Positions 16,696-24,094 of a stretch of DNA of 64,000 nt are shown here, one piece after another. The first letter of the stretch is position 1. Every line of letters starts with the position of its first letter. The position numbers were made by a program, and so were the translations under genes. Source of the DNA: Nitrospirota bacterium. GTDB lineage: Bacteria > Nitrospirota > Thermodesulfovibrionia > Thermodesulfovibrionales > UBA6898. Where the stretch lies: NCBI GenBank assembly GCA_021825365.1, contig JAKAHR010000019.1:1-64000 (forward strand), written 5' to 3'. Under the pieces are notes generated by a model. The model was given only the letters and a program-made list of their open reading frames with translations. It had not been told where the DNA came from and made no database searches.

Positions 16696-17328
16696 TCACA
16701 ACTGCCGGATCATCGGGATGCCGATGCCGAGTTCCTGCGCACGGCTCTCTGCTATGTGGTCCTCCATCAGAAAGCCGGCCTTCGCAAAGATCTCCGCATG
16801 ATAGGGCGAACGGGCGGCAAGAAGGAGGTAATTGCAGCCCTGCGACTTACCGTACCTGATCGCGTTCTTTGCCACTTTGGTAAACAAACCCGTATATTCT
16901 CCTATCATATCCTTGTACGCCCCGCCATCCGCAGGCCGCACCGGCCGCTCGAATTCAACATCCGCCAGGTGCAGGTTATTCGGATACACGCGCACCGCGA
17001 AGATCTCGGCGACTGTCCGCTGGTTCCTGCCCTGACCGTTGACAGCAGCGCTCACATACGAAATATCCTTTATGACCGGGGCGCCGATGATTTTTGATAT
17101 CTTCGCATGCACCTCAGGGTCTTTTCTTTCGATGTCGCCGGCAAGCGCCTCCGGGCTGACGGGCAGGAGATTGAACTGGACGATCCGCTTCCAGGTGCTG
17201 AGCGCCAGCCCGAAGAGCGTCTGGGGTTTCATCCTCTTGATCTCCTCCATGTCCTTATGAGAAAACTCACGGAAGGTCACGTCTCCGAATAGCCGGCCTA
17301 ATTCCCTCCGGGGCAGCAGGTTCTTCAC
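16696..17328 (-). CDS. GNAT-like protein of unknown function
   Basis: 210 residues, GTG start 17328 with AAGGTGAGG upstream. I do not recognise the family with certainty. The C-terminal part (KVAKNAIRYGKSQGCNYLLLAARSPYHAEIFAKAGF) has the shape of a GNAT acyltransferase: an alpha helix, a strand with LLLAA and a final aromatic near AGF. The N-terminal half has no recognised motif. It does not show the LuxI autoinducer-synthase residues, but lies 18 nt after a LuxR-type HTH gene, so a signalling or acyl-transfer role is possible. Confidence 0.5.
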   Translation of the reverse strand: MKNLLPRRELGRLFGDVTFREFSHKDMEEIKRMKPQTLFGLALSTWKRIVQFNLLPVSPEALAGDIERKDPEVHAKISKIIGAPVIKDISYVSAAVNGQGRNQRTVAEIFAVRVYPNNLHLADVEFERPVRPADGGAYKDMIGEYTGLFTKVAKNAIRYGKSQGCNYLLLAARSPYHAEIFAKAGFLMEDHIAESRAQELGIGIPMIRQL

Positions 17329-17346
17329 CAGTTGTCCCTCACCTTG

Positions 17347-17607
17347 CTACCGGCCGGCAAGCTCCCGGTTAGCTGCCTCGGAAACCGCCTGCATCCTGTT
17401 GGTAACGTCCAGCTTCTGCATGATGTTGCCCACATGATAATTCACCGTCCGTTCGCTGATCCTGAGGATTACCGATATGTCCCACGACGTCTTGCCGCTT
17501 CGAAGCCACCGCAGCACCTCAACCTCGCGCGGTGTGAGTGTGCTGCGGTGCTTCATCCCCTTCCCCTGCGATCCCCTTTTCATTGGTACTCGGTCCTCGC
17601 CACCCAT
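17347..17607 (-). CDS. Stand-alone LuxR-type HTH protein
   Basis: 86 residues or fewer, almost entirely a LuxR C-terminal HTH: LTPREVEVLRWLRSGKTSWDISVILRISERTVNYHVGNIMQKL reads as the full four-helix domain, with the GKTSWEI-type turn seen in autoinducer-binding regulators. No ligand or receiver domain precedes it and the upstream gap is only about 190 nt. ATG 17607, 17583 and 17556 are all possible starts; the last has AGGGGAAGG close by. Probably a DNA-binding regulator of its own operon. Confidence 0.75.
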   Translation of the reverse strand: MGGEDRVPMKRGSQGKGMKHRSTLTPREVEVLRWLRSGKTSWDISVILRISERTVNYHVGNIMQKLDVTNRMQAVSEAANRELAGR

Positions 17608-17779
17608 CAATTTAGCAAGATAGATGCCAAGTCGGTCATATTGTTGAGCCTCTTGATTTATCAGGATAATCTAGCGGTCCCACGGCAGAATATAGAAGGA
17701 CTATATAAAAAATACATAAGAAGAAAGCTCTGCCTATGAAAAAATCCAGGAAGGTTTGGACCGCGGGATGGGAATAAGT

Positions 17780-17796
17780 CCTGATGCGCCATCAGG
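17780..17796. terminator. Short hairpin downstream of the sigma-54 regulator gene
   Basis: CCTGATG and CATCAGG (17780-17786, 17790-17796) form a perfect 7-bp stem with a 3-nt loop just beyond the stop codon of the regulator gene on the minus strand. The following T content is low, so its terminator role is uncertain. Confidence 0.3.
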
Positions 17797-17800
17797 GGCA

Positions 17801-19150
17801 TCAGGGACTGCCGTTGATATTGTACTCCTTCACCTTGTCGAAGAGGTTCTTGTAGCTCATGTCAAGAAGCTCCGCTGCTCTGCTCTTGTTCCCGCCGGTC
17901 TTGATGAGCGCCTGGGCGATCATCTTCCGCTCCAGCTGCTTCACCGCCTCCCTCAGGGAAAGAAAAGGCACCTCCTGGCCGAACCCCTCCCCGCTGAGCA
18001 GGCAGGAGATGCAGCCATGGTCGATGGTGTCCCCCTCTGCAGCGAGAACAGCGCGTCTCATCACGTTCTTGAGTTCACGCAGGTTGCCCGGCCAGGAGTA
18101 TCTGGCGAGCGCGGCGAGCGCATCGTCCGATATCTCCCGGATCTGCTTGTTCAGTTCAGCAGACGCCTCGAAGACGAACTTGCGTGCGAAAAAGGGGATA
18201 TCCTCGATCCTCTCCCGCAACGGCGGCAGGGTGATGATGAACTCTCCAAGGCGGTAAAAGAGGTCCTCCCTGAACTCCCGTTCGCGGACGCTCGTACGGA
18301 TGTCCTTGTTTGTCGCGGCAATGATCCGGATGTCGATATCAATAGGCGTCGTGCTGCCGAGGGGATAGACCTTCTTCCGCTCTATGACGCTCAGGAGTTT
18401 TGCCTGCACCTGGGCTGACATATTCTCAAGCTCATCAATAAAGATGCTTCCGCTGTGGGCGGTCTCGAAATATCCTATCTTGTCCTTGTCCGCCCCGGTA
18501 AAGGCCCCCCTTCGGTAGCCGAAGAGCTCGCTCTCGACCAGATGGTCGGGGATAAGGCTGATATCGACACTCACAAAGGGCCCGCTCGCCCGCCTGCTGA
18601 TATCCTGTATCGCCCCGGCTACGACGGACTTCCCTGTGCCGGTTTCTCCCTGGATGATGACCGAAAAATCGGTATGAGCCACCTGTTTGATCTGGCTTAT
18701 CACCCCTTTGATAGCGCTGCCCCTGCCCAAGAGATGCTCAAGCGAGGATTCAAAGGCATCATTCGCCCGCTCCACCTCCTGTTCGAGCAGCCGCCGCTCC
18801 ACCGCCCTTTTCAGCGTAAGTATGAGACGGTCGAATTCAGGGGGCTTCACCATAAAATCGTAGGCCCCGGCCTTGATAGCCTCGACTGCGGTGGGGATAT
18901 CGCCGAATGCCGTCAGCACGATGACCGGTACGGTGCTGTCGATCTTATGGAGTTCCTTCATCGTGTCGATGCCGTTGAGGTAGGGCATGTTCAGGTCAAG
19001 GAGCACGGCGTCGGGCATGTCCGCTCGGAAGGCACGCATCGCCTTCATTCCGTCGGCAGCCTCCGCGCACTGAAACCCCTCGTCCTTCAGTACGTCCCTG
19101 ACAATACCCCTGAGGTCGCCCTCATCGTCGACTATAAGAACCTTTCCCAT
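17801..19150 (-). CDS. Sigma-54-dependent response regulator (NtrC family)
   Basis: 449 residues in three domains: receiver (Asp52 phosphorylation site in LLDLNMP, Lys102 in MVKPPE), AAA+ sigma-54 activator (Walker A GETGTGKS at 168-175, GAFTGA loop 215-220, Walker B IFIDELE) and a Fis-type HTH at the C-terminus (GGNKSRAAELLDMSYKNLFDKVKEY). An intact GAFTGA loop means it can activate sigma-54 holoenzyme. It follows the kinase gene by 3 nt, so it is the cognate regulator. Targets are not visible here. Confidence 0.93.
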   Translation of the reverse strand: MGKVLIVDDEGDLRGIVRDVLKDEGFQCAEAADGMKAMRAFRADMPDAVLLDLNMPYLNGIDTMKELHKIDSTVPVIVLTAFGDIPTAVEAIKAGAYDFMVKPPEFDRLILTLKRAVERRLLEQEVERANDAFESSLEHLLGRGSAIKGVISQIKQVAHTDFSVIIQGETGTGKSVVAGAIQDISRRASGPFVSVDISLIPDHLVESELFGYRRGAFTGADKDKIGYFETAHSGSIFIDELENMSAQVQAKLLSVIERKKVYPLGSTTPIDIDIRIIAATNKDIRTSVREREFREDLFYRLGEFIITLPPLRERIEDIPFFARKFVFEASAELNKQIREISDDALAALARYSWPGNLRELKNVMRRAVLAAEGDTIDHGCISCLLSGEGFGQEVPFLSLREAVKQLERKMIAQALIKTGGNKSRAAELLDMSYKNLFDKVKEYNINGSP

Positions 19151-19153
19151 CTC

Positions 19154-20749
19154 CTACACCTCTCCGCCAAAATCAGTACCATCTGTCTGCGACAGTGCAT
19201 CGCCCGTCGGGGCGGCCAGCGGAAGCTGGATCGAGAAGACCGTGCCGCAACTCTTTCCGGTCTGCAGTTCAATGCGCCCGCGGTGCTGCTGAATGATACC
19301 ATAAACGATCGAGAGACCGAGTCCGGTCCCCTTGCCGGGCTCCTTCGTCGTATAAAACGGCTCAAAGATGCGGCTCTTCGTTTCGTCGTCCATGCCCGCC
19401 CCACTGTCGCTTACTGTAAGGACGGCACAATCCCGCCAGACGGTCCGGCCGTCGGCAGGGACCTGCAGGGCCGATGCCCGCCGTTCCGTGGCAATCGAGA
19501 TCCTGCCGCCGTCAGGCATCGCATCGCGCGCATTGGAACTCAGGTTCATCAGGACCTGCTCCATCTGAAAGGCATCGGCGAGTATCGTGACCTCGCCTTC
19601 GCAGAGGGAGAGGTTCAGTTCCACCGAATTGCCCACAATGCCCGCGAGCATCGGCCGGGCCTTCAGCAGCAGGGCGTTCAGATTCAGGGGCTGAAGGTTC
19701 GCTGTCAGCGTCTTGCTGAAGGTGATGAGACCCTGGATCAGCGACTGCGCCTTGTGGATGGACGTATGGATCTTCTCGACATAGGGCTGCAGAGAGTCGC
19801 TCATCGGCATCCGCCTTTCGATAATGTAGAGCGATCCCCTCACCGTGGCGAGAATATTGTTGAAGTCATGGGCTATCCCTCGCGCCAGGGTCCCCACCGC
19901 CTCCATCTTCTGGGCATGCCGGAGCCTCTCCTCGAGCATCCGTTTCTCCTCTTCACGTTTCAGAAGGTTTTCGGACATGGTATTGAAATCCATCGCAAGT
20001 CTGCCGACCTCATCGCGAGACTCCACAGGAACCTTTTCGACCGTCTCGCCCCTGCCGAGCTCCTGTACGGCGCTGGTCAGTCTCGTCAGGGGCGCAGTCA
20101 CCCTGCTGACGACAACGTAGATCGCTATCCCCCCAAACAACAGGAAGGCGAGTGCAAAAAGCGCGTTTTTCAGGAGTATCCCCCTCATTTCCTGCTGCAA
20201 AACGCTAGCGTCAAGCACCACCGCCACATATCCTATGAGAGACGATTCGGCCTTTGCCGCGGCTTCGTCGAGGTAGATCAACTCCTCAGGGCTGGGGGAA
20301 CGCTCAAGGACAACCGGCGTGATAAATAAAAGGACATGGCCTCCCTCCACCACAGACACCCCTTCCGCAGACGGCTTCACAGCCGTGATCTTGTCACGCG
20401 ACTGCTCGATTAGGGACCTGCCTGCAAAAGCCTTCTTCTGGTCAGCATAGATCAGGGATCTTTCGGCATTGTAGACGAGGACGGCAACGACATTCTTCTG
20501 TCCCATGAAGCCCTGCACCTCGGTCTGGAGCATCTCCCTGTTTTCAGCAAAGACCCAGGTTCTCGCGCTGTAGGAGAGGAGCCCTGCCAGCATATTTCCC
20601 TCCTTGACCAGGCTCTCCTTCACCGCCCTGCTCTGGTAGTAGACGAGGGAAGACGTAAACACGAACGAAACCGCAAGGAGCGTAAGACCGAAGGCCCTGA
20701 AGACCTTGAACCCGAAGCTGTTCCTGAAATTATCTGCTGACGTCTTCAA
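19154..20749 (-). CDS. Membrane sensor histidine kinase with HAMP
   Basis: 531 residues. TM1 at about 18-38, an extracytoplasmic sensing region of about 150 residues, TM2 (ALFALAFLLFGGIAIYVVV, about 206-224), HAMP linker, then DHp with phospho-acceptor His284 (GIAHDFNNIL) and a HATPase domain (NLSSNARDAMP, DSGAGMDDE, GKGTGLGLSIVYGI). The variant H-box HDFNN is of the NtrB/HPK4 type that normally partners NtrC-like regulators. It overlaps the substrate-binding gene by 20 bp. Confidence 0.92.
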   Translation of the reverse strand: MKTSADNFRNSFGFKVFRAFGLTLLAVSFVFTSSLVYYQSRAVKESLVKEGNMLAGLLSYSARTWVFAENREMLQTEVQGFMGQKNVVAVLVYNAERSLIYADQKKAFAGRSLIEQSRDKITAVKPSAEGVSVVEGGHVLLFITPVVLERSPSPEELIYLDEAAAKAESSLIGYVAVVLDASVLQQEMRGILLKNALFALAFLLFGGIAIYVVVSRVTAPLTRLTSAVQELGRGETVEKVPVESRDEVGRLAMDFNTMSENLLKREEEKRMLEERLRHAQKMEAVGTLARGIAHDFNNILATVRGSLYIIERRMPMSDSLQPYVEKIHTSIHKAQSLIQGLITFSKTLTANLQPLNLNALLLKARPMLAGIVGNSVELNLSLCEGEVTILADAFQMEQVLMNLSSNARDAMPDGGRISIATERRASALQVPADGRTVWRDCAVLTVSDSGAGMDDETKSRIFEPFYTTKEPGKGTGLGLSIVYGIIQQHRGRIELQTGKSCGTVFSIQLPLAAPTGDALSQTDGTDFGGEV

Positions 20750-21632
20750 GCCTGTTCACCAGTTCTTCGCGTATCTTTATTCCCAGTTTCCTCGCGATCC
20801 TGCTGTTGATCACCATGGAGCTCTTCCTGCTGTCCATCCGCAGGGGGCCGGCGTCACTGTCCTGCATCAGTCTGCGGTATATCTCGCCCGCATGCACGCC
20901 CATGTCGTAGGGAAAGACGGTCAGACCCGCGACGGCTCCCATCTCAACGTATTTTTTCGAGAAGGTGAAGAGGGGTACTCTGTTCTGGAAGGAAAAGAGG
21001 AGCATGTACTTCACCGCCTCTGGGTTAATGACCGTTGCGTCGGGGATCATCCAGAGCAGGTCGATCTTGCCCTTAAGGCCCTCAACGGAAGGTGGCACGT
21101 CCGCCGGACGGGCCACCTTCCGCGCCACGATCTCCACGCCCCTCGCCTGCGCCGCCTGTCCCGCCTCCCGCACGAACTGTTCGGAGTTCCGGGGATCGTA
21201 CACAACGCCGATCCTGTTGGCATGGGGGAGGACGTCGAGAATGGCAGCCATGTTTCGTTCTGGGCTGACATACATGCTCACCCCTGATATATTCGCACGG
21301 CCCGCGGGTATGTACTGCGAACTCGGGACCATCGCGTAGAGAAGCGGAAGGTCGCGAATCGTCTTCAGTTTCTCAAAGGCGTCGAGACCTATGGCAAGGA
21401 CAGCATCAGGGTTGCCGGCAAGAACGCGGCGGACGATATCGTTGCGGTCTTCCGTAAGGGTAAGCTCCTGCACCTCGCAACCACAGAAGGCTTTGAACCC
21501 GGCCACAGCCTCGTTGTACGGCCGTATGTCGAGGCTTTTGACAACAACGACTTCACCCGCCCAGGACAGTGCGCAGGCGCACAGAAGGAGGCATTGAAAG
21601 GTCACTATAAATAACGCGGTCCGCTTGGTCAT
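20730..21632 (-). CDS. Periplasmic ABC-type substrate-binding protein (PF04392-like)
   Basis: 300 residues with a signal peptide (MTKRTALFIVTFQCLLLCACALSWA reads as basic, hydrophobic, Ala-x-Ala). The body has the PF04392/TrpX-like fold: RNDIVRRVLAGNPDAVLAIGLDAF, PLLYAMVPSSQ, GVSMYVSPERNMAAILDVLPHANRIGVVYDPRNS, ARKVARPADVP. No ABC permease or ATPase lies nearby, and the gene overlaps the histidine kinase gene by 20 bp. It is most likely a ligand-sensing accessory protein for the two-component system rather than a transporter part. Confidence 0.85.
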   Translation of the reverse strand: MTKRTALFIVTFQCLLLCACALSWAGEVVVVKSLDIRPYNEAVAGFKAFCGCEVQELTLTEDRNDIVRRVLAGNPDAVLAIGLDAFEKLKTIRDLPLLYAMVPSSQYIPAGRANISGVSMYVSPERNMAAILDVLPHANRIGVVYDPRNSEQFVREAGQAAQARGVEIVARKVARPADVPPSVEGLKGKIDLLWMIPDATVINPEAVKYMLLFSFQNRVPLFTFSKKYVEMGAVAGLTVFPYDMGVHAGEIYRRLMQDSDAGPLRMDSRKSSMVINSRIARKLGIKIREELVNRLEDVSR

Positions 21633-21753
21633 CCGTCCCCACGGAATTGCGCCTCAAAGGAGAGGCAATCGTTTCGGATATGATATCGCATGGGAAGGAA
21701 AAATACCACTGCAATCTCATTCCTCCTCGGCGCACAACCCTGTCCCGCTCCCC

Positions 21754-22425
21754 TCACTTGCTGAATCTCACGATCATCCTGTTCCGCCAGCCGAACCATT
21801 CTACTCCCACGGAAAAATTCTGTATTCCGGACATGATAAGGGCATTCTTGAGCGACTCGCTGTCGTGGTTGAACAGATAATACTCGCCCCCTGCCACATC
21901 ATGTCTGACGACCCGCCCATCCTCTCCGGTCACAGCCCCGTCTTGGATCTGCTCAGGGGTCGGCTCGTCGTACAGGTGGCCCTCGATGAAGGCAAAGCCA
22001 CCCCCCTTCAGCACCCTGTGCATCTCTCTGATTGCTTTTACCTGGTCTTTCACCAGCAGTAGCTCGTCGAATGCGGACCACAGGCATAATACGACGTCAA
22101 AGGTCCGGGCCGCAAAGGGGAGATCGCACATGTCGGCCACGGTGAACCTGGCCCTGGATTCGACATCGGACAACTGTCGCCTCAGCTCCTTTATGTACGT
22201 CTTGTTCAGGTCTATACCCCAGATGTCATATCCCTTCTTCAGGAGCGGAAGGCTGATCCTCCCGTACCCGCAGCCGACATCGAGTATCTTGTGATTCTTC
22301 TTCAGAAGGGACTCCACGTGAAAAAGGATGGCCTTGTCATACTTCCTCGTTGTCAGGGAAGACAGGCCTTCCTTGCCGAGGATATTATGGAAATTCAGGG
22401 ACGATTTTCTTTTGTCGTGCTTCAC
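21754..22425 (-). CDS. SAM-dependent class I methyltransferase
   Basis: 223 residues, GTG start. Motif I ILDVGCGYGRISLPLL, acidic end IDLNKTYI, motif II DMCDLPFAARTFDVVLCLWSAFDEL and HRVLKGGGFAFIEG are standard for small-molecule or peptide methyltransferases. It begins 27 nt after the radical SAM maturase on the same strand, so it is probably the third gene of the candidate peptide-modification operon. The substrate is unknown. Confidence 0.8.
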   Translation of the reverse strand: MKHDKRKSSLNFHNILGKEGLSSLTTRKYDKAILFHVESLLKKNHKILDVGCGYGRISLPLLKKGYDIWGIDLNKTYIKELRRQLSDVESRARFTVADMCDLPFAARTFDVVLCLWSAFDELLLVKDQVKAIREMHRVLKGGGFAFIEGHLYDEPTPEQIQDGAVTGEDGRVVRHDVAGGEYYLFNHDSESLKNALIMSGIQNFSVGVEWFGWRNRMIVRFSK

Positions 22426-22452
22426 GAAGAGCTCACGGAAGGGCTGCCCGTA

Positions 22453-23748
22453 TCACTTCTTTATCAGGTCGTACTTCATGTCCTGCTTAACCAGGGCCTC
22501 AAGCGTGGCGTCATAAAAGGGCCTCTTGCAGTCAACGCCGTCCATCGTCCCCTCGCGCACGAGCTTCATGTGCCTGCAGCCGCCGAAGCACAGGGGGAGA
22601 TAGGCACAGCCAAGGCATTCATCGTTCTTCCAGTTGTCGAGGTGATGGGATGCTCTGTAGTCTGCGATGCCATCTCTCAGATTGCCGACGGAAAATTCCT
22701 TCCTGCCGATCAGTCCCGGGCATTTATAGATGTCTCCGTTGTAATTGACGAGGATATTCTTTCTGTGCTCCATCATGCAGACACCGGGCGCGATTCTCTC
22801 ACCCGAATACCTTCTTTGCAGAATCTCTTCTCTGAGAAACAGGCTGGCACCAGAGAACCACGGCTCGTTCACCGAAGAGCAGCCGTCATTGAATTCAGGA
22901 GGACAGTATTCAGGGCTTTCGGAGGCCACCGGGAAGAAGCGGAGAGAGGATACCAGCCCGGGGCCGAGGCCGTTTTCAATCAGAAAATCCGCGAGCAGGG
23001 GGAACCTTTGATAATTGTCTTTCGTGAAATTGCCGCTGATCTGCACGTCAATGACCTTGCAGACATCCCTGACATTGCCCATAATCCGGTCGAAACTGCC
23101 TGCTCCCACTTTGTATGGCCGAGACTGATCATGGCATTCCTTGGGTCCGTCGACGGTGATAAAGGCGGTCTGGAGCCCCAGAGGTCTCAGTTGTTTCGCT
23201 ACTGCCTTCGTCAGAAGAGTGCCGTTTGTCTGCAGCGAAAATCCGAAACGCAGCCGCCGTATTTTCGCGAGGGCCTTCACCTTTTTTGCGATGTAGATGA
23301 TAAGCTCCTTGCTTAGGAGCGGCTCCCCGCCATAGAAAACGAGGTGGATTTCCTCCAGCCCTCTCCTCTTTTTCACAAACTCAATCAGCTCGTCAGCAGT
23401 CTCCCTGGACATGTAGTACTTGCCCTTGCGATTGCCCTCGAAACAGTATCGGCACGCCAGGTTACAATCGAGGCTCATCACCACCTTGACGCTGAGGGTA
23501 CGATTCACCGCATTCAGTTCATCGATATACGCAAGCATCTTCCTCTCTTCCTTCTTGGGATCGGAAACGATAAACCCCAGCCGCCGGAGGAGCCGTTCGT
23601 CCTTTGCGGGTATCGGGCGGCCGCGACGGATCCGGCGCATCAGGGCTGCAGGGACTTCGGCTATCGAAGCCCGCTTCGTGGAAAAGAGAAAGAAGGAATC
23701 TTCAGATTCATCGGAAAGGTATGTCTTGGAGTATTTCGATAGATGCAT
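22453..23748 (-). CDS. SPASM-domain radical SAM peptide maturase (geopeptide-maturase-like)
   Basis: 431 residues. The N-terminal 60 residues (SFFLFSTKRASIAEVPAALMRRIRRGRPIP..., LLRRLGFIV) look like a PqqD-type peptide-recognition element. The radical SAM core has CxxxCxxC at Cys95, Cys99 and Cys102, with FYGGEPL and SLQTNGTLL. The C-terminal SPASM domain is complete: CMMEHRKNILVNYNGDIYKCPG, ECLGCAYLPLCFGGC and a final DCKRP. Architecture and opening MHLSKYSKTY resemble, from memory, the geopeptide maturases of Geobacter. The upstream gene encodes a plausible precursor. Confidence 0.83.
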   Translation of the reverse strand: MHLSKYSKTYLSDESEDSFFLFSTKRASIAEVPAALMRRIRRGRPIPAKDERLLRRLGFIVSDPKKEERKMLAYIDELNAVNRTLSVKVVMSLDCNLACRYCFEGNRKGKYYMSRETADELIEFVKKRRGLEEIHLVFYGGEPLLSKELIIYIAKKVKALAKIRRLRFGFSLQTNGTLLTKAVAKQLRPLGLQTAFITVDGPKECHDQSRPYKVGAGSFDRIMGNVRDVCKVIDVQISGNFTKDNYQRFPLLADFLIENGLGPGLVSSLRFFPVASESPEYCPPEFNDGCSSVNEPWFSGASLFLREEILQRRYSGERIAPGVCMMEHRKNILVNYNGDIYKCPGLIGRKEFSVGNLRDGIADYRASHHLDNWKNDECLGCAYLPLCFGGCRHMKLVREGTMDGVDCKRPFYDATLEALVKQDMKYDLIKK

Positions 23749-23758
23749 AAAAACAGGA

Positions 23759-23778
23759 GGGAGGGCGCAGGCCCTCCC
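23759..23778 (-). terminator. Attenuator-like hairpin between precursor and maturase genes
   Basis: On the minus strand GGGAGGGC and GCCCTCCC form an 8-bp G+C-rich stem with a 4-nt loop. Five nt later a run of five Ts leads directly into the maturase ATG (23748). Partial termination here would keep the precursor more abundant than the enzyme. The stem also contains the only Shine-Dalgarno-like purines before the maturase start. Confidence 0.55.
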
Positions 23779-23800
23779 ATAAAGACAAACTTTTTTCTAT

Positions 23801-24040
23801 CTATTTAAGTACGTATGGTTTGCCCATACAACATGCCGCGCCGGCAACTTCGGCCTTGCTAACCCCAATGCTTCTTTTCTTGGCGCTGGTCTTCTTTTTT
23901 GCCGTGGTCTTCTTGGGTGTGGTCTTCTTGGCCTCCGTCTTCTTTGTGGCCGTCTTCTTTTTTGCCGTGGACTTCTTGGCTGTCGTCTTCTTGGCAACCG
24001 TCTTCTTTTTTGCCGGCTTCTTAGCTGCAACCTTCTTCAT
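23801..24040 (-). CDS. Lysine-rich peptide, candidate RiPP precursor
   Basis: 79 residues. Residues 1-55 are a Lys/Ala/Thr repeat of the kind found in histone-H1-like proteins (AKKTTAKK-type units). The last 24 change abruptly: SIGVSKAEVAGAACC (residues 57-71, Cys70 and Cys71) then MGKPYVLK. A GAGGAGG run lies about 7-14 nt before the ATG. The reading frame fits codon-level repeats (AAG, GCA, ACC) and not a random shadow. It is immediately upstream of the SPASM maturase, so the unusual C-terminus is the likely modified core. A nucleoid-binding role remains an alternative. Confidence 0.65.
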   Translation of the reverse strand: MKKVAAKKPAKKKTVAKKTTAKKSTAKKKTATKKTEAKKTTPKKTTAKKKTSAKKRSIGVSKAEVAGAACCMGKPYVLK

Positions 24041-24069
24041 ATCCTCAGCCCTCCTCGAAATGGAAAATA

Positions 24070-24085
24070 CACCCCAAAAGGGGTG
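24070..24085 (-). terminator. Hairpin downstream of the TonB-receptor gene
   Basis: CACCCC-AAAA-GGGGTG forms a perfect 6-bp stem; on the minus strand TATTTT follows. It lies between the TonB-receptor stop (24095) and the precursor start (24040). A weak terminator, so some read-through into the peptide operon is possible. Confidence 0.5.
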
Positions 24086-24094
24086 ACAATGCCG

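Noticed and set aside
16696-17328. Possible LuxI-type autoinducer synthase
   Set aside because: The conserved Arg, Trp and acidic residues of LuxI are not visible; only a GNAT-like end is supported.
18455-20329. A 624-codon plus-strand frame
   Set aside because: Antisense to the kinase and regulator genes, which have full domain structure; the frame resembles no family.
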